Source of the DNA: Colocasia esculenta
Lineage: Eukaryota; Streptophyta; Magnoliopsida; Alismatales; Araceae
Reading direction: 5' to 3'
Assembly (NCBI GenBank): GCA_014218235.1
Contig: CM024761.1
Location: 85,809,968-85,873,967, forward strand
DNA: 64,000 nt
The position numbers and the translations under genes are program-made. Below the pieces are notes generated by a model. That model was not told the origin of the DNA. It saw only the letters and a program-made list of their open reading frames with translations, and did no database searches. This document shows, in pieces, positions 1-11,328 of this stretch (the stretch's first letter is position 1; every line of letters begins with the position of its first letter).

Positions 1-3000
1 TGGTGTCTCGGTAAACAAAGGACTCAAAGATTTAATGGAAGGGCCATCTCCGAGGATAGGAAATCTAGCAAGCCACACGAATGAGTTAGGCTAGAAACAA
101 GTGACGAATCGTATGAGAGGCAAATGTGGATAAGAGGAAGGGTGATCTACCCGTGTAACTACAACTGCAACCCAACGGTAGGGTCCCCGGCATTGCCGTG
201 TAGGACTTTGACTAGTTTCTGGTGTTGTCTGAGTCAAAGGAGTTGTAATATGACGGTTGAATCAAGGAAATCTCACAACCGGAGTCCGTTTTGGTCCCGC
301 TGACCTAATGGGGACGTTTGTCCAAATTTAGGTGGTCGTGGAGATAAAGGGATTGATTGTACTCTCAAAGGATTATCAAAAGATTCTAACTGGATTTAAT
401 GTTTGGAAAGCTGGTAGTCCAGAATTAAGCTCATGACTGGCGAAAAGTTCACATGAACTCAATAAGACTGGAATGATTACTTGTGACATCCACGGTGGGA
501 CAAGTAGAGAAGGGGGGCAACAAAGACCCGATATTCAGCTTGGATATTCGAGAAGGTGGTGCTAACCCGGTAGGCCACTTGAGCTGGGGAGCCACAGAGT
601 GATTGAGGAAAATCTCCATTTTTGTTTTTTGTTTTTTGTTTTTTTTGAGTTAGTAAGAGAATGTTAGCAGTGAAATCCTAAATGCATGTTGGTGTGGGTT
701 CCCTATCTAAAATGCAAGTTAGAACCAGAGGAAATTTGAAGGCCATACGAATAACTGAGAGATCGTAAACCCGTCATAGTTTTTGGTAAAGGGGAACTCT
801 GGGTTCACGGTCGCCAAGTTATTCACCTATGGTGACTAATCCTATGTTAGACATACCTGTGCAACACTCAAGGTCGCATGAGTGTTCTTGGATTTGAAGC
901 GCTGCTTATGCTTAAATATCTGCAAGAAAACTTGAAGCACAAGATAAGAAATAATGGCTATATAAACGACAACGGTTTGAAAATTTGGGCAGGTTAACAT
1001 CCAGACCGATTGCCGCCAACATACAGTTGACATCAATAGAGTAGGCCATCTACAAGTTCGACGTCCACACATGCTGCCGTCAATAACAGATGGATGTCAA
1101 ATGATGTGGACATTAATATCCAGCGCATTGGACCAAAAAAATAGCTACTGGAAGGCCATTTTGGGGTATTTGTGCAATGTGTGCTTGAGTGATTTGCCCC
1201 CCCCCCCGCTTTTTATTTTTTTTTTTTTTTGTTTTTTTGTCATCAAGACCTGGCAACTATCTTTAAGCAGTGAAAGAGTACGAGGCTGATGAAGTAACGA
1301 GAAATTGGCCCAGCAGAAAGATGGAGATTCTTCATGGCAATATCCTTGCCCCTTTGTAAACAAATTAACACATAGTGTGATTTTAAAAAGGGAGTTGTCG
1401 TCCTCAACAAAAAATTTGTCCTTTGGACACCTCAAAGGTTTGAAATCCTCAAGGGAGAAAGGAAGAAATAAGGGGATAAACTTAACGAGAGGATCAATAA
1501 AAACCGTTAAGTTGATGAGCTGAGACAGTCTTGACAACTTGCCCCTTTAGGTGATTTTAGACTTGTTTGCCCCTACACATTTGCAAGGTGCCGATTGGAT
1601 GAGAGAACCTGGCCATGTGTGGCTTAGCGGGCTCAAGGTGAGGTGTTTCATGGACCCCGGGGTCAGGACCTGGCAACCTCCAGTTTGCCGGGCACCCGTA
1701 TTGTCCTACCGCAATCGGCTGGGGAAAAACTCAAGCAATGTAGCATTTGACTTTTTATTTAATGAAGGGATTTTATCTCCAGGCACGGCCACAACCAGGC
1801 TCTTTTCTTTTGATTGATTTTTCTTTGTTTCTTCTTTTGTTTGCTTGCGGGGACACTGCCCTCGTGACTTGCTCTGGTGTCTTATTCTCACCTTAGGGTA
1901 AGTTGTCTTGACTACTAAGCTCAATAGTTTAAGGGTGCTGAGTGTCTTGATCAGTCGAGTGGAAGAAGAAGGAAGATTGTAGCCTTTGTTGTGTCCTAGG
2001 ACAAATAATTGTCTTGGAGTGATGACTCGAATTTTGAGATGTGTAGTGTGTGGATGTTAATTTGTCTCCCAAAAGCTTGGTTGTGACGCTAGACAGAAAT
2101 CTCCATGACTTTGCTAGACCAAGGTCCTTGGTTCACTCAAGTGCCTCTTACTCTTTAACATGTGACTTGAGACCCATGACAATTGCCAAATTATTGACTC
2201 CTTTTCCCTTTCATTGGTTCTTTTTTTTTTTTTGGATAAAATATGTACACAATATATACACTTTTTTGTTTGGATTTTTTTTTGAACATTTTGAGAAAAG
2301 TAAAGTAAATCGAACAATTTCAAAAATGGTATATACAATGAGTGGGAACATCCCGAGCGGAATGCCCCTAGGTAGAGATCTCACCTGGGCCTTCCAGCTA
2401 TTGTCGAAGATGAGCCTTATGAAGTAGGATGGCCTCAAGCGATATGCTCTTAAGGAGGTACCTGCAAACCAGTACTTACCTTTCACGCATGACCACCTTG
2501 AATGATAATGGTGAGGGGCGAAACAAGAAGTGAGATAGAAGGCGAGAAGAAGGAATTCGATGGCGATAGATGTGAATTGAGTAGAGTACGGATGGAGAAT
2601 GTACAATAATTGAATGAAGAAGGAACACACAATGAGCAACATGGTCCATGGGGGAAAGGCATGCCCCTTGTGATAGGGAAAACATTGGGAAGAAGTTAAC
2701 AAGTCTGAAGGCTTAGCAGAAGGCTGATTGAGTGAAGTGGGGTTCCCCTCAAGCATAAAGAAAGGGGTTGAACTTGACAGAGACTGGGATGAAGTTCTCT
2801 TAATAGTGTGAATTTCCCTTGAGATAGGAGTGTGAGGACCTGAAATGGTGGGTCCCAAACCCGAGCTAGATTCCCAATCATAGAAATCCCAGCATCTGAA
2901 GATGGTCCGATATGAAATTGGTATAAGAATAGACAATGAACCATATAAAGGATGGTATGCCCCTTGAAGCCAAAGCCAAAGCATATAATGAAGTAACCAA

Positions 3001-3160
3001 AGTGCCCCCTGAAAGTGCCCTGTTTAAAAAGGAGATTGATGGATCTAGTTGGAAAGAAAGGGTTGCCCCTGATCTTGGATAACATGCACATTGCAAGGGA
3101 CTTAGTGGAGAAAAAATCACTTCAAGTCCTTGTTGAAAGGGTTGAACATGAATGAGATTG
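1..3160. other. Degraded repeat-like DNA, no supported gene
   Basis: No reading frame here has a domain I recognise. Frames on the minus strand between 2211 and 3160 are fairly long but hydrophobic, change frame repeatedly and end in low-complexity Lys-rich tails, so I do not call them genes. As the sequence lies downstream of the minus-strand gag at 3775-5368 it may be the decayed pro-pol part of that element, but no protease, RT or integrase motif is visible. Two internal patterns stand out: CpG-bearing GNCGTCNA-type motifs at about 985-1135, like those in the LTRs further on, and the heptamer TGCCCCT repeated between 1347 and 3561. Confidence 0.5.
1197..1238. repeat. Homopolymer tract: C11 followed by T-rich run
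   Basis: Eleven consecutive C at 1197-1207 are followed after a short gap by T runs up to about 1238. It is simple-sequence DNA and length errors are likely in any assembly. It produces artificial Lys- and Gly-rich or Pro-rich peptides in frames crossing it. Confidence 0.9.
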
Positions 3161-3166
3161 AGGGAC

Positions 3167-3694
3167 TCAAAGAACATTTAAGGGAGTTGGCTTGATGAGA
3201 GGAAGGGGACCAAGCACTGTAGGGAATGAGCTGGGTACCAGCTTTGCAAATAAGCTAACATGGCACATCAGCCTAAGGAAAATCGGCTTGGTCTCCTGTG
3301 AAGCGGGAAGAACAACCCTTAAGAAAGCTTTAGCAGATTGCCAAGGAACAATGGCCCCATATCTTATAGGTCTCGGATATTCAAATTCTAGCAGAAGAGG
3401 ATTAGGAGTCTGCAAAGCTACTCTTAAGATAGGTGATAAAATGAGCTGGATTGGTAATGTCTTGACAGTTTGATTGGGAGGCTTGGAAATTCGGGAAATG
3501 GTTTGAGTTGGGAAATGAATGGATGCCCCTAGCCTGGCTGGTTCTCTGGCTTCATGCCCCTTCTCCTTAACAGGTGGCTCTATAACGGTGGAAGGTTCTT
3601 GGGATTCTATGGAAAGACACGGGTACCATTCTTCAAAACCTTCTACCCCCCATTGTTGTTCTCTCCTCACAACCCGAGGTTCTAGATGTGTCAT
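3167..3694 (-). pseudogene. Possible gag-pro linker of the Tat/Athila-like element (uncertain)
   Basis: An open frame of 175 codons directly downstream of, and on the same strand as, the gag at 3775-5368. It is rich in Pro, contains a stretch around a YP-x-P-x-RYGAIVPW motif that resembles the spacer before the protease in Tat-type polyproteins, and has no zinc knuckle or Asp-Thr/Ser-Gly protease motif. The link to the gag rests on position and strand more than on similarity. It could be a chance open frame. Confidence 0.3.
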
Positions 3695-3774
3695 GATATT
3701 GACGTTTTCCTAGGACTTGGAGGAGGATGAGTTGCTGTTGTTTTGGTAGTTGGGGAGAGGGTTTTGCACAATAC

Positions 3775-5368
3775 CTAGGTTCTTATCGTATACCTGGACT
3801 CGGAAATGGGGACCTTAACATCATCCCAATTAATCCTACTCTGATCATTCATGTCGTACACCCAGTCATGGAAAGTGAAGCAATTGTGGATTTCATGATT
3901 GGGGCCCCTATGATAGGGACAATACTTTGAAGTATTGGCCCTCGGATGCACACCTTCCTTTTGTGGTGGGAGTTGGATAGCATCGCAAGATATGAGGGTG
4001 AAGAAAATGTCCCCAACGGACTCTGGGAGAGCAGGATAGTAAGATCTCTTGGGACCGGGGTGAGTATAGCCATAAAATGGAGGAACAGTTGAATAGAGCA
4101 TAGAGGGCTGTAACGGGAATTGGTGAGGATCGGAGGGAGGGTTGGAAGGCTTGTTAGGAGGCCTCAGTGGCTGACAGCAGACATTAATGGACTCATCGAC
4201 GATCACCCCCTCGGTGGTAGGTGCTATAGGAGTCTTGCGCCCCTTGGGCTTCCCTTTAAAGAATAGCGGGAGGGAGGAGTCCTTAATTTGATTTTGGACC
4301 ACCCTAGCTCAGTTGTAAAGATGTGCAAAGGAGGGGAACTCACTAAGAATCATTATGGATCGGAGCAAAGGGGTGGTGTTTGTACTATCATTGTTATGGC
4401 TTGGGACTCCGGGATGGAGAGGTCGGCCCTTGAAGCCATGGATCTCCATCGGTTGTCGAATGTGACAAGGTCTTCATCCGGCCTCATCTTTTCCGCCACC
4501 AAGTCGGGAAGTGTAGGGACTTGGGTGGCCATGTAAGAAAAGTGTGAGATGAAGTGTTCGGAGACTATGTCAAAATTGACAAGATCCGATGCAGGTAAGG
4601 AGTTAAACCACCTCAAAGCCTCCCCTTCTAACGATTGTTGGAAGAGGTGGACTAAGAGGACCCCATCATACAGCCACCGATAGGAATCCATGGTGAAGCC
4701 GGAAAAATGGAATTGGGGTCGGTGGTCCCGTCATACTTGCGGTATTTCGGGGCCTTGAAACCCGGAGGAAAGTATGCATTGGGGAGCTTGCAGTAGTTTT
4801 GAAGAGAGTGAGGCATGGAGAGGGACAAAGACTCGGCTAAGAGCTTCCTAACAAGACCCTCCATCTCCGACCGAGAGATGTATTCGGATTGAGTAGGGGG
4901 TGTGGGTTGGACATAAGGTGGATAGACAGATGGAGGAGTTGGAATGGGAGTAGGTAAAGGAGTGGGAGGAGGAATAGGAGTGGAGATGGGGACCCGGGAT
5001 GGGGTGACCGGCCTAGGAATGGGCCCAGATGAAGAAGCATGGAAGGGAGAAGGAGATGGAGAGGAAGGGGAGGCCATTGCCCAGACAGTATGCCTAGAAA
5101 GCATTGAAATGATGTCCTCGGGCGAATAGCTGGAGAGGAGTTTAGATAATTCGGGGTCATCTTGGATTTCTTGGGCATAGGTGGGGTTGACCCTCAAACT
5201 CACCTCATCACTATCGGCTTGAGAGGAGGATGATTGAACCGACTCTTCAGGCTGAACAAAAGAATTAAACATTCCGACAAATTCATTATGGATATTATCA
5301 TCATATTCGAAAGTCGGATTGCTAGACATGTTAATGGAATTCATCCAAGAGTCCATTATCACACACAA
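3775..5368 (-). pseudogene. Broken gag of a Tat/Athila-like Ty3/gypsy retrotransposon
   Basis: Three minus-strand open segments read in order as one gag. 5368-4652 holds an acidic, Pro/Ser-rich N-terminal part ending in a KYRKYDGTTDP motif, the usual entry to the capsid domain. 4691-4353, in another frame, holds the capsid core with EGEALRWFNSLP and the following SEHFISHF, typical of the Retrotrans_gag family. 4302-3775 contains KYCPYHRGPNHEIHNC, the atypical Cys/His motif of Tat-type gags rather than a CCHC knuckle. The frame changes near 4690-4652 and again near 4350-4300, so the gene is dead. The 5' LTR should lie at higher coordinates, but I cannot find its edge; 5369-6816 contains LTR-like sequence. 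No chromovirus features are seen in it. Confidence 0.75.
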
Positions 5369-6816
5369 CCTACTAATTTTAATATGGTTAAGTTGATTAA
5401 TTAGTTACATTGTTATTAGGAGAAATATGAATTTCTACCGAACAATGTTATCAAACAACGTCCCCAAAATTTTGAAGTATTGGAGTTGTGTATTAGTTAG
5501 ACATATAGAGGGTGGTTCTCTCAATCCTCACTCAAAAACGGGTGAATAGCCGAACTAAATAGGAAGGTGAAAGGTCCTCCTGCCTCGTACCATGAGGGAA
5601 TCAGCGAAATTTAGGGACTTATAGAGTTCTCCTTGAAGTCAACCCAATTTACCCGAGAGGGAATCCCCAGATAAAAGGTTGTGAATCAAGGAGGGGCTAT
5701 CCTAAAATGTGTGGGGAGACTAGAACAGGAGAGAAAAAAGGACCCCCCGTGACTGAGAATCGTTAGAGAGTAGACAGGAAGCAAACAGAAAGAAAAATCA
5801 ATCAAAACAGCCAAGAAAACAGCTTCTGTGAAATAAACGGCAACACTGTCATCGTTAAGTTCCTCATAAAATAGTAAACGGAAAGATCGACTGACGCTGA
5901 ATGGAAGTAAACGACAGAAGGGGTGGACGTTTACCTGGACATGCGGCAAGATCACTTGCCGTTGACCTGGGTGCAGGCTGAAAATCGTGACAGCAACAGT
6001 GGTCCCACCGTGATCGCCAAAGAAGAGCTGTGGACGCTCCGTTCCGCGACCCCCGCGAGTTGCAGAGGTTGTTGGTAGCTCCAGAGGTTGTTGGCGTTGG
6101 ATGGATTGCTGGTTGACCTCTTTGACTTCCCATTTGACCAGGTTGACTAGAGAGAAGAAGGAAGAAACCAGCAAAGTAATGGACGGGATGTGATCGCCAG
6201 GGCCTTACCTGTGCCTAAGGAGGTAATATGATCGCGTGGGTGACATGCCTCGTGCTGCGGCGGTGGATGGTGGGACTCCAACTTCCTCTCTTCGGCCAGC
6301 CAAAGAGAAGAAGCTCCACGGTCTCCTTCAAAGCGTTCCTGCCACAAGAAAAAGCTCTATTAGACTTGGATGCAGTGTAGTAAACGTCCTGAACAGGAAG
6401 AAGAAGCCCAAAAGGAGAGCCCCGTATCGGTTGCGGGCTTGAGAAGAGGGGTGGCCAAGTGTTATGACCACCCTTCGTCCCTCCGTTTTTGGTTTGGAAA
6501 ACCCCTTTTAGGTGTGAAGGGAGGTGCACTACGTGCCTAGAGTGTGTGTGTGTAGTGAGTTGCATGCAAAGCGAAATGAAGAGGAAGGGAAAGGGAGGAA
6601 GAAGAGGGAGATGATTCACATGTAGCAGCTTGTTTGGCTCCTTTGTTGGCTCCTCCAGCTCGTGGTGAAGCTTCTTGGATGCTCCAAGGGCTGTGGGAAT
6701 GAGAGAAAGCAAAGGTGGAAGCTCTCGAGTCACTTTATCTCTCTTCTATCAAGACAATATGCACTAGCTCATCCAGCATCTAGCCCTTCACTTAGAAGGC
6801 CAAGGAGTGACCTATA
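5369..6816. other. Non-coding LTR-like remnant, boundaries not found
   Basis: No supported coding region. The stretch 5880-6010 has GGACGTTT, TTGCCGTTGACC and similar motifs and 6190-6470 has short phrases that resemble the middle of the long LTRs of elements F, C and E (a splice-donor-like CTTACCTG phrase, then runs of short ORF-like leader text). A TG dinucleotide run lies near 6543-6555. I read it as a remnant of a related LTR, or the 5' leader/LTR of the Tat-like element; neither end shows a clear TG/CA terminus. It is the sequence into which element F inserted. Confidence 0.35.
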
Positions 6817-6821
6817 TAGAC
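6817..6821. repeat. Target site duplication TAGAC, left copy
   Basis: The five bases TAGAC end immediately before the TG that starts the left LTR and recur directly after the CA that ends the right LTR (18306-18310). This identical 5-bp pair fixes the ends of element F and shows that both LTRs came in by one integration. Confidence 0.95.
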
Positions 6822-7794
6822 TGTGAGGGCCCTCATTATACCGGTACGGTTATACCAACCCATGTCGGTATAGAAAGAGTCCTCACAGTGGGACATTTAC
6901 CCAAACGATACATACAGCTGAGATACACGCGAATATACAACAGAGTAGCGGAAGTAAAAGACCATTGTCTCCATTCATTCATCATCCACATTAAACATAC
7001 ATGCAATTCGTGATTAACATAAAAGAATTAAAGGTCCACATAATTTAAATTGCTGAAATAGAACCACAAATTGTCCACATTCATACATCCTTTTCATAAT
7101 ACTCTAGTACAATGTTCAAATTACATACTTATGAAATACACAAATCTCAAGAAACTCCAAAGCTAGTCTCCGCGCTCGGAGTCCGTCTCCACCGTCTCCT
7201 CCAACGGTGTCGTGTCACCAACTATACCTGTACTCCGAAGAAAGGAGTGAGTCCAAGGACTCAGCAAGCAACACTATTATAACATACACGTACAAGTCCT
7301 AGTGGTTTCTACATGCACATTTACAATTTGCAACATATGGCATGCTAGTCAATTCAAGTTTCAACCTATCATGAAAGTTTTACAATTTTATACATGGATC
7401 ATGTTTTCAGATTTCTAAGAATAAAATTCACCTATCACATGCTCTCTATTCAATTTACTCATAAACTTTAATCTTTAAAGAGCTAAGACATGAGAGCTAC
7501 CAACATGAACATTTTACATACATGAAAGGGGAACACAACTACCATGGATTTCACATATCCTTAAGTACTTACAAAACTCTTTTCACATGCTTTAGGTTGC
7601 TGATTTCACATGGTTTAACGGCTGTAAACCTATACATGAAAGCTACAATATTGCATAAAACATATCATGTGATCAAACAATCATGCTATCTTGTACCCGT
7701 TTTCACCAATTATCCATAACATGGATTCTAGACATCTTTGCACATAATAACATGATGATAATAACATAAATTCACTGATTTCACATGATTTCAG

Positions 7795-7965
7795 ATTTGT
7801 CTCACATGGTTTTCAATAACATATTTTCACATCTTTAGTTTCACATTTTCTTTGCACAAGTTCCTCTTTCACATGGTTCACTTTACACATACACATTCAC
7901 ATTGTCACTTACACATTTACACATGGAGACATACACATTACACATTTCACATTACACATTTTAGG
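7795..7965. repeat. Degenerate ACACATT/TTCACAT simple repeat inside LTR
   Basis: About 170 bp made mostly of short words of the form (T)ACACAT(T) and TTCACAT, imperfect and without a fixed period. The same tract is in the partner LTR (about 16000-16160), and a shorter one follows at 8221-8290. LTRs C and E have a weaker version of it at the matching place. Confidence 0.7.
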
Positions 7966-7971
7966 TGTCGT

Positions 7972-8215
7972 GACACATAGTCCAAACCACCAAAGAAGGA
8001 CATATACACATCACATTACACATAGATGCCATCTAGGCATTCCAATGGCGACTCTTGGACTACGCAGACCGGGAGAACAAGTCTCCACCCTAACCAGTGG
8101 TACTTGTCCACCTCCAAGATTTCCCCCTAATGCCCTTAGGGTCACTTACACATTGAACTTTCTCAGGGGGACTTTTCCCTGATACAGCTCCACTGCCCTC
8201 TACGGAAGCAGTGTC
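7972..8215 (-). other. Conserved hairpin array in LTR of F
   Basis: Four short inverted repeats follow one another: GTCC/GGAC (7980-7983 with 7998-8001); GGAGA/TCTCC (8072-8076 with 8082-8086); CCCTAA/TTAGGG around loop TGCCC (8125-8130 with 8136-8141); TCAGGG/CCCTGA around loop GGACTTTT (8163-8168 with 8177-8182). The block is much better conserved between LTR families F, C and E than its surroundings, and in C and E the last stem is CCATAG/CTATGG around the same loop. That is a compensatory change, which suggests a selected fold in the RNA. Function unknown. Confidence 0.65.
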
Positions 8216-10109
8216 ACATTGGCACAGTTACACATTTACACATTTACCGTTTTACACATGGTTTTACACTTCACACTTTTCATCGAATTCACTCTCTCAC
8301 TCACATGAATATGTCTGTTTTTCCTAACATGGTACTACAGAATTTCAGGAGTTTAACACACAGGAATTTCATTAATCAAGTTGGTTTTTGACAATAACTA
8401 ATCACATCACGATAATATACGTAGATTATCACATTCCACATAAAAATACATAACTTCTTGCTTACTGATCCAAATGACCTGAAATGTTAACCACATGCTG
8501 TTTTCGGGTTCAAGATCATACACTCAAATTTTCAGATTTTTTTGAGCTAAATATAATTTACAGAAAATCAAATACCTATTTTTGCATGTCATTCACAACT
8601 TAAATTAACATGGGGTTTAACACATCTTGCGATTTGCCACTTACTGTTTTAAACAGAGGCTACTAATATATACATAATTTGGGGAATACAAAATTTCCTT
8701 AAATCATACATCTATAGATCAATCACCACAAACAATTTTCGCATGTCTTTCTATTTACCGAACCGAATTTATTTGCATCTCATGCAAGCATAGACAATTT
8801 ACCAAAATTGGGCATACATCTACTGAGCTACTAATCTCCATGATCTGATAAAACCAAGACATTCAGGCTAATCCTACTCATGGAACATGGATTAGCAAGA
8901 TTCTTATCAAGTCATGCTTACAAGTTTAAGGGATACAATTTTTCCTACATTCACCATCACACACCATATTCATCCACACACCACAATTGACTATATACAT
9001 AGAGTATAGGATTACCATATATCCTCATCACGGAAACCATACCAAAATTAATGTAAAGGAAGGGCAGAACAGTTCACAGTTCTGTCCAGAGGAACTTGGC
9101 GGCAGTCTCTGGCCGCTGACTCAGGGTCAGCGGCATGGCCGATGGACGCCAAGAATGATCTGGGCGTCCACGGACCTTGCCGTCAAGCCAGGTCTGTGCA
9201 GACACACAGACCCGAGCTCTCAAACTTGGGTGAATGGGAGGGTCTAGGACTCGAGGAAAAATCCATAAAAATAGCAAAACCGACCTAGACTCATACGGGA
9301 ACATCATGGATAGGTCACTTGCCTTCTAAAAATTCCTCCAAAGGATTTAGGGCTCGGTGAAGCTCTCCTTGGGCTGTCCCAAGAAGTGCAGAACTCTCTC
9401 AAAATGATCTCTTCCTCCGGGCTCCTTGATGATCTCCACGCCAAGGGGATGTCGGGGAAGCCTCCTCCTTTGATCCAGCAATCTCCTTGAAGCAGTAGAT
9501 TTCCGGAGCAAGCTTCAGAAGTGGGGATTTTTGGGTGGCAAAGTGGGTTTTTCTCACAGCTTTATCCTAGTGTTTTCTTCTCACTTTTTCTCCTCTTGCA
9601 AGGTGAAGGGAGGAGTGGGGAGAGGCCATTTCGGGTTCAGACATAAGGAGAATCTCTCTCCCACTCACCATGCTGATTTGACAGCCTTTAGAGCCGTTGG
9701 GGACAGTCCCCCATTGGTTGGCTTACCTTGTTTCAGAAGCTTGCAGCTCTGCTGGGCATGCAGGCCAGAGAGATTGGCGTCCATATCTCTGGATGCCAGG
9801 ATGAGTGTTGGCGTCCATGTCTGGATGCTGACACCAGCTAAACGGCCTGGGGTTAACGCCAAGATGGCCTTCGGCCAGAACTCTAAAATATTCAGAAAAC
9901 CAAGCATACCATGCATATATACATGCAATATGTATACAGTATTATATCCATACTATCACATTTCAATACATGCATTATTTATATTTAATATAAACACATG
10001 CACACGTACTCGTACTAATTAATACGTACGTAAATATGTACATACATACACAAGCACAAATATACACACATAAATACAAATAATGCGACGGAAATTCGAG
10101 GGCCTTACA

Positions 10110-10122
10110 CCCTCTCCCCCTT
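10110..10122 (-). other. Polypurine tract of element F
   Basis: On the minus strand AAGGGGGAGAGGG directly precedes the 3' LTR start TGTAAGG. It is the primer for plus-strand DNA synthesis during reverse transcription. Position, composition and orientation agree with the minus-strand gag-pol. Confidence 0.9.
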
Positions 10123-10154
10123 AAAGAAACTTCGTCCTCGAAGTTAGAACGACA

Positions 10155-11319
10155 CTACTCAAACAAAAGGGGATATTTCTTCTTCATCGCATCCTCAAGC
10201 TCCTACGTGGCCTCCTCATGTGAGAAGTTCCGCCATAGAACTTTCACCGACGCGATACTCTTGTTTCGGAGATGCTGAACCTTCCGGTCAAGAATGGCTA
10301 CTGGTTGCTCGATATATGAAAGATCTGGCTGGATCTCCACTGGCTCATGACTAATCACATGAGACGGATCTCGGACATACTTCCTGAGCATAGATACGTG
10401 GAATACCGGGTGAACGCTAGCCAAAGCTGGGGGTAATGCTAGCTCATACGCCACGCTGCCCAAATGTCTGAGAATCTCATATGGGCCAATGAATCTAGGG
10501 CTTAGCTTGCTATGCCTGCCAAACCTGACAACTCCACGAGTAGGCGATATCTTCAAGAAGACATGATCACCAACCTCGAACTCCAAATCCTTTCTCCTGT
10601 TGTCGGCATAACTCTTCTGCCTATCCTGTGCCGCAACAAGCCTTTTCTGATAAGTTGAATCTTATCCGAAGTTTCCTGAACTAACTCCGGTCCGATCAAC
10701 TGCCTATCACCAGTCTCCTCCCAACATAAAGGAGATCTGCAGGGCCTACCATACAACGCCTCGAATGGAGCCATACCAATACTAGCATGAAAGCTGTGTT
10801 GTATGCGAACTCCACAAGAGGTAAATGACGCTCCCAATCGTCCTTCCAATCCAGAACACACTCTCAACATGTCCTCGAGCGTCTGGATAGTCCTCTCGGA
10901 CTGTCCATCGGTTGGGGATGAAACGCCGAACTGAGCTTAAGCTCCAAACCTAACGCATCCTGAATACCCTTCCACAATCTCGAAGTAAATCTCGGATCTC
11001 GATCCGAAATGATCGACTTCGGCACACCATGCAATCTAATGATACCGCTAACATACAATCTAGCTAAACTCTCTACTGACTGCTTCTTCTTCATGGGCAA
11101 GAAATGAGCAGTCTTCGAGAATCTATCTACCACTACCCAAATCGAGTCATTGCCCCTTCTAGATCGAGGCAAACCCGATACGAAATCCATAGTGACAGCT
11201 TCCCACTTCCACACTGGGATATCCATCCTCTGCATAAGGCCGGATGGTCGCTGCCGCTCGGCTTTCACTTGCTGACATACTAGACATCTAGACACATAAT
11301 CCGCAACATCCTTCTTCAT
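10155..11319 (-). pseudogene. Integrase with chromodomain, element F (frameshifted)
   Basis: Integrase inserts the cDNA into host DNA in the nucleus. The start of the domain has the zinc-binding end (YVSRCLVCQQVKAE), then the catalytic core with Asp in VTMDFVSGLP and in IISDRDPRF; the third acidic residue lies just after a frameshift near 10905. Two more shifts fall near 10810 and 10620. The C-terminal part reads GDHVFLKISP, RFIGPYEIL and FHVSMLRKYV, and ends in the Tekay-type chromodomain (VAILDRKVQHLRNK, then VKVLWRN). Chromodomains of this clade are thought to guide integration to heterochromatin. A TAG stop replaces the expected Trp after EEAT near 10212, and the next stop is at 10155. 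A TAG also separates this part from the RNase H end at 11320-11340. Confidence 0.93.
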
Positions 11320-11328
11320 ACGGGACCA

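Larger units (their letters stand above)
6822..10109 (-). repeat. 3' LTR of element F (3288 bp)
   Basis: Direct copy of 15019-18305. In plus-strand reading it starts TGTGAGGGCCCTC and ends GGCCTTACA. The first 30 bp hold two palindromes, GAGGGCCCTC (6825-6834) and TACCGGTA (6839-6846). The middle is AT-rich with many ACACATT-like words; a hairpin array lies at 7972-8215; CpG-bearing octamer clusters lie at 9135-9195 and 9770-9860. No ORF in it has a recognisable domain. Confidence 0.95.

Noticed and set aside
2211..3160. Long hydrophobic minus-strand frames that look like membrane proteins
   Set aside because: Frames shift over each other, end in poly-Lys from a T-run, and lack any family motif; they lie in degraded repeat DNA.
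4944..5129. Gly/Val-rich plus-strand frame
   Set aside because: Antisense of the Pro-rich part of the Tat-like gag.
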